Of a stretch of DNA of 8,198 nucleotides, positions 6,010 to 8,198 are shown in pieces. A program made the translations under genes and the position numbers. The notes beneath the pieces were generated by a model. The model worked only from the letters and a program-made list of their open reading frames with translations. It searched no databases and had not been told where the DNA came from. Source of the DNA: Flavobacterium sp. (lineage in GTDB: Bacteria; Bacteroidota; Bacteroidia; Flavobacteriales; Flavobacteriaceae); contig JAGORP010000095.1 in the NCBI GenBank assembly GCA_018062725.1, forward strand, positions 1-8,198, written 5' to 3'. How positions within the stretch are numbered: the first letter of the stretch is position 1; every line of letters starts with the position of its first letter.

Positions 6010-6045
6010 CAAAATGTGTACCAAAATAGTTTTTTAACAATTTGA

Positions 6046-8031
6046 TTACAAAAGACTTTCATCCACTAGATTCGGCAAGGTAACTTGTAATAGAGGCTCT
6101 ATTTCCATGGCGCGTTTTATGGCAAAAATAGCTCCTTCATTTCGGGCCCAGCTTCTGCGGGAAATTCCGTTGTTTACATCCCAAAACAACATCGATTTTA
6201 AGCGTCTGTCTGCATCATCCGTTCCGTCTAACAACATTCCGAATCCGCCATTGATTACTTCACCCCATCCAACACCACCACCATTATGAATAGAAACCCA
6301 AGTAGCACCTCGGAAACTATCACCAATAACATTGTGAATGGCCATATCGGCTGTAAAACGAGAACCGTCATAAATGTTAGAGGTTTCACGATACGGTGAA
6401 TCGGTACCAGAAACATCATGATGATCACGCCCTAACACTACAGGTCCAATTTCTTTATTAGCAATCGCTTTATTAAAAGCTTCAGCAATTTTCATTCGGC
6501 CTTCCGCATCGGCATATAAAATTCGCGCTTGAGAGCCTACTACTAATTTATTTTCCTGTGCGCCTTTTATCCATGTAATATTATCTTGCATTTGCTGTTG
6601 GATTTCCGAAGGAGCATTTTTCATCATTTCTTCTAAAACGGAACAAGCAATAACATCTGTTTTGGCTAGGTCTTCCGGTTTTCCAGAAGCACAAACCCAA
6701 CGGAATGGTCCGAATCCGTAATCGAAACACATCGGCCCCATAATATCTTGTACATACGACGGATATTTAAACTCACGACCTAAAGTTGGATTTTTGGCCA
6801 TCACATCGGCACCTGCGCGAGAAGCTTCTAGTAAAAAAGCATTGCCATAATCAAAGAAATATGTTCCTTTTGCAGTGTGTTTGTTAATGGCTGCTGCATG
6901 ACGGCGTAGTGTTTTTTGAACTTCAACTTTAAATTGCTCCGGATTAGAGGCCATCATCTCATTGGCTTCTTCAAAGGAGAAACCAGTAGGGTAGTAGCCA
7001 CCAGCCCACGGATTGTGAAGCGAAGTTTGATCGGAACCCAAATCGATATGCAAGTTTTCTTGATCAAATCGTTCCCAAACATCGACTACATTTCCTAAAT
7101 AAGCGATGGAAACAACTTCTTTATTGTCTAAAGCTTTTCGAACTCTAGCTACTAAAAGAGTGATGTCTTCTACAATTTCGTTTATCCAGCCTTGTTCGTG
7201 ACGGATTTTAGTGATTTTCGGATTTACTTCGGCACAAACGGTAACGCAACCGGCAATATTTCCGGCTTTGGGTTGAGCACCTGACATGCCGCCCAATCCA
7301 GAGGTAACGAATAAGCCTCCTGTTGGTAATTTTTTAATTTTTCGGAACCCATTTAAAACGGTAATGGTGGTGCCATGTACAATTCCTTGTGGACCAATGT
7401 ACATATAACTTCCAGCGGTCATTTGTCCGTATTGAGTAACTCCTAATGCATTAAATTTTTCCCAATCGTCTGGTTTAGAGTAATTCGGAATCATCACACC
7501 GTTGGTAACCACCACTCTTGGAGCATCTTTATGAGAAGGAAATAATCCCATTGGGTGACCTGAATACATCACCAAAGTTTGTTCGTTAGTCATTTCCGAC
7601 AAGTACTTCATCGTGAGCAAGTATTGCGCCCAGTTGCTAAAAACACCTCCGTTGCCACCATAGGTAATCAACTCGTGTGGGTGTTGGGCAACCGCATAAT
7701 CCAAATTATTTTGAATCATAAGCATGATGGCTTTTGCTTGTTCACTTTTCCCAGGATAGTCGGAAATTGGTCGCGCTTTCATTTCATAATCTGGGCGAAA
7801 GCGGTACATGTAAATGCGTCCGTATTGTTCTAATTCGGCTTTAAATTCTGGAAGTAATTCGGCGTGATGTTTGGCATCAAAATAGCGAAGTGCATTTTTT
7901 AAAGCCAACTTTTTTTCTTCTTCCGAAAGTATTTCTTTGCGTTTTGGCGCGTGATTTATGTTGGTGTCATAGGGTTTTGTTTGTGGTAAAACCGACGGAA
8001 TTCCTTGTTGTAGTTGTTCTTGAAAAGTCAT
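6046..8031 (-). CDS. hutU: Urocanate hydratase (urocanase), long form
   Basis: Second enzyme of histidine degradation: it adds water to urocanate to give imidazolonepropionate, using tightly bound NAD+ as an electrophile, in the cytoplasm. At 661 residues it belongs to the long branch, close in size to vertebrate UROC1, rather than the about 557-residue Pseudomonas/Bacillus form. NAD-binding motifs are clear: YGGNGG (124-129), YGQMTAGS (201-208), GLGGMSGAQ (245-253), E268, QTSLH (335-339) then YY (346-347), and HNGGGVGWG (582-590). GPFRWVC (441-447) and GRDHHDVSGTDSP (534-546) are also typical. The position of the Cys reported as catalytic in P. putida (Cys410, in ARICW) reads Leu505 here. 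No hutH, hutI, hutG or ftcD is in the window. The ATG at 8031 is preceded by an 8-bp repeat array. No hairpin terminator is seen in the 65 bp before the DUF4136 start. Confidence 0.96.
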   Translation of the reverse strand: MTFQEQLQQGIPSVLPQTKPYDTNINHAPKRKEILSEEEKKLALKNALRYFDAKHHAELLPEFKAELEQYGRIYMYRFRPDYEMKARPISDYPGKSEQAKAIMLMIQNNLDYAVAQHPHELITYGGNGGVFSNWAQYLLTMKYLSEMTNEQTLVMYSGHPMGLFPSHKDAPRVVVTNGVMIPNYSKPDDWEKFNALGVTQYGQMTAGSYMYIGPQGIVHGTTITVLNGFRKIKKLPTGGLFVTSGLGGMSGAQPKAGNIAGCVTVCAEVNPKITKIRHEQGWINEIVEDITLLVARVRKALDNKEVVSIAYLGNVVDVWERFDQENLHIDLGSDQTSLHNPWAGGYYPTGFSFEEANEMMASNPEQFKVEVQKTLRRHAAAINKHTAKGTYFFDYGNAFLLEASRAGADVMAKNPTLGREFKYPSYVQDIMGPMCFDYGFGPFRWVCASGKPEDLAKTDVIACSVLEEMMKNAPSEIQQQMQDNITWIKGAQENKLVVGSQARILYADAEGRMKIAEAFNKAIANKEIGPVVLGRDHHDVSGTDSPYRETSNIYDGSRFTADMAIHNVIGDSFRGATWVSIHNGGGVGWGEVINGGFGMLLDGTDDADRRLKSMLFWDVNNGISRRSWARNEGAIFAIKRAMEIEPLLQVTLPNLVDESLL

Positions 8032-8036
8032 TATAG

Positions 8037-8068
8037 TTGATTTGTTTATTTGGTAATTTGTTGATTTG
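8037..8068 (-). repeat. Four tandem 8-bp units in the hutU leader
   Basis: On the minus strand four consecutive 8-mers follow CAAAT-N-A-N: CAAATCAA, CAAATTAC, CAAATAAA, CAAATCAA. The array ends 5 bp before the hutU ATG. It leaves a C/A-rich leader free of G. It may be a binding array, a slippage-derived repeat or an unstructured translation leader. Confidence 0.6.
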
Positions 8069-8084
8069 ATGAGTTAGTCTTCAT

Positions 8085-8100
8085 ATTCAAATTTTCAAAT
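8085..8100 (-). repeat. Two 8-bp ATTTGAAN units, opposite in sense to the leader array
   Basis: On the minus strand ATTTGAAA and ATTTGAAT are adjacent, with the same 8-bp period as the array at 8037-8068. The ATTTG cores are complementary to the CAAAT cores there: 8096-8100 can pair with 8056-8060, and 8088-8092 with 8064-8068. This gives an A/T-rich stem with a 3x3 internal loop and a 19-nt loop. No exact TAnnTTTG box was found between 8032 and 8135. Confidence 0.4.
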
Positions 8101-8135
8101 TGACACATTTTTTTTAATTCTTTGCTCTTTTCTCT

Positions 8136-8198
8136 TTATTCTTTTTTCTTAATCGTTCCTGTTTTCTTGTCAAATCCGTACGGACAATGGCGACAGCC
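8136..8198 (-). CDS. C-terminal fragment of a CxxC protein, DUF5522-like (cut by the window edge)
   Basis: Reading the minus strand from the right edge gives 20 codons followed by TAA at 8138-8136. The peptide contains CRHCPYGFD and ends in a basic tail (KKTGTIKKKE). The C-x-x-C-P-Y-G pattern near the C-terminus matches my memory of DUF5522, a family of short proteins whose C-terminal Cys cluster may bind a metal; its function is unknown. The start and most of the protein lie beyond the window, so length and the other Cys residues cannot be checked. It is in the same orientation as hutU, with a 104-bp gap and no terminator hairpin, so co-transcription is possible. Confidence 0.6.
   Translation of the reverse strand, partial: GCRHCPYGFDKKTGTIKKKE

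Noticed and set aside
6107..7833. Three plus-strand open frames (6107-6289, 6916-7098, 7579-7833)
   Set aside because: All lie antisense to conserved urocanase motifs and look like mirror frames of that gene.
2788..8198. Reading the whole minus-strand block as one amino acid catabolism operon
   Set aside because: The terminator at 5431-5453, gaps of about 60-105 bp and separate -7 boxes argue for several transcription units; hutH, hutI and the tyrosine-degradation genes are absent.

Overview
The window is AT-rich and reads as chromosomal DNA of a Bacteroidota species, most likely a Flavobacteriaceae member close to Flavobacterium. The signs are: Bacteroidota-type -7 boxes (TAnnTTTG) with short AT-rich leaders and no Shine-Dalgarno sequence, families typical of that phylum (DUF4230, DUF4136 lipoprotein, TPR-type sensor kinase), and long-form versions of aromatic amino acid hydroxylase and urocanate hydratase. 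I see no mobile element, CRISPR array, tRNA or rRNA gene, and no gene-free stretch over 300 bases.

Left part, plus strand (1-2793): a 93-residue single-pass membrane protein sits 5 bp ahead of a 589-residue TPR sensor histidine kinase (His400). A DUF4230 membrane-anchored protein follows, with its own probable promoter. No response regulator is visible, so the kinase's partner lies outside the window or elsewhere in the genome.

Right part, minus strand (2788-8198), in transcription order: the last 20 codons of a CxxC protein resembling DUF5522, urocanate hydratase (hutU), a DUF4136 lipoprotein, a group III truncated haemoglobin, a 585-residue phenylalanine-4-hydroxylase-like enzyme, and a small single-domain rhodanese. 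The rhodanese gene meets the DUF4230 gene tail to tail, with a 6-bp overlap of the two stop codons inside a palindrome.

The minus-strand genes look like separate or loosely coupled units rather than one tight operon: spacings are about 60-105 bp, there is a clear terminator after the DUF4136 gene, and candidate -7 boxes precede most starts. Two enzymes act in amino acid catabolism: HutU on histidine (second step) and the hydroxylase on phenylalanine (an O2- and pterin-dependent first step). The truncated haemoglobin directly upstream of the O2-consuming hydroxylase is suggestive, but no functional link is shown.

Most of the window is ordinary core genome. The points most worth a second look are: the unassigned C-terminal half and internal insertion of the hydroxylase; the absence, in this long-form HutU, of the cysteine described as catalytic in the short bacterial form; a perfect palindrome overlapping the rhodanese -7 box; a four-unit 8-bp repeat in the hutU leader; and the small membrane protein paired with the sensor kinase.
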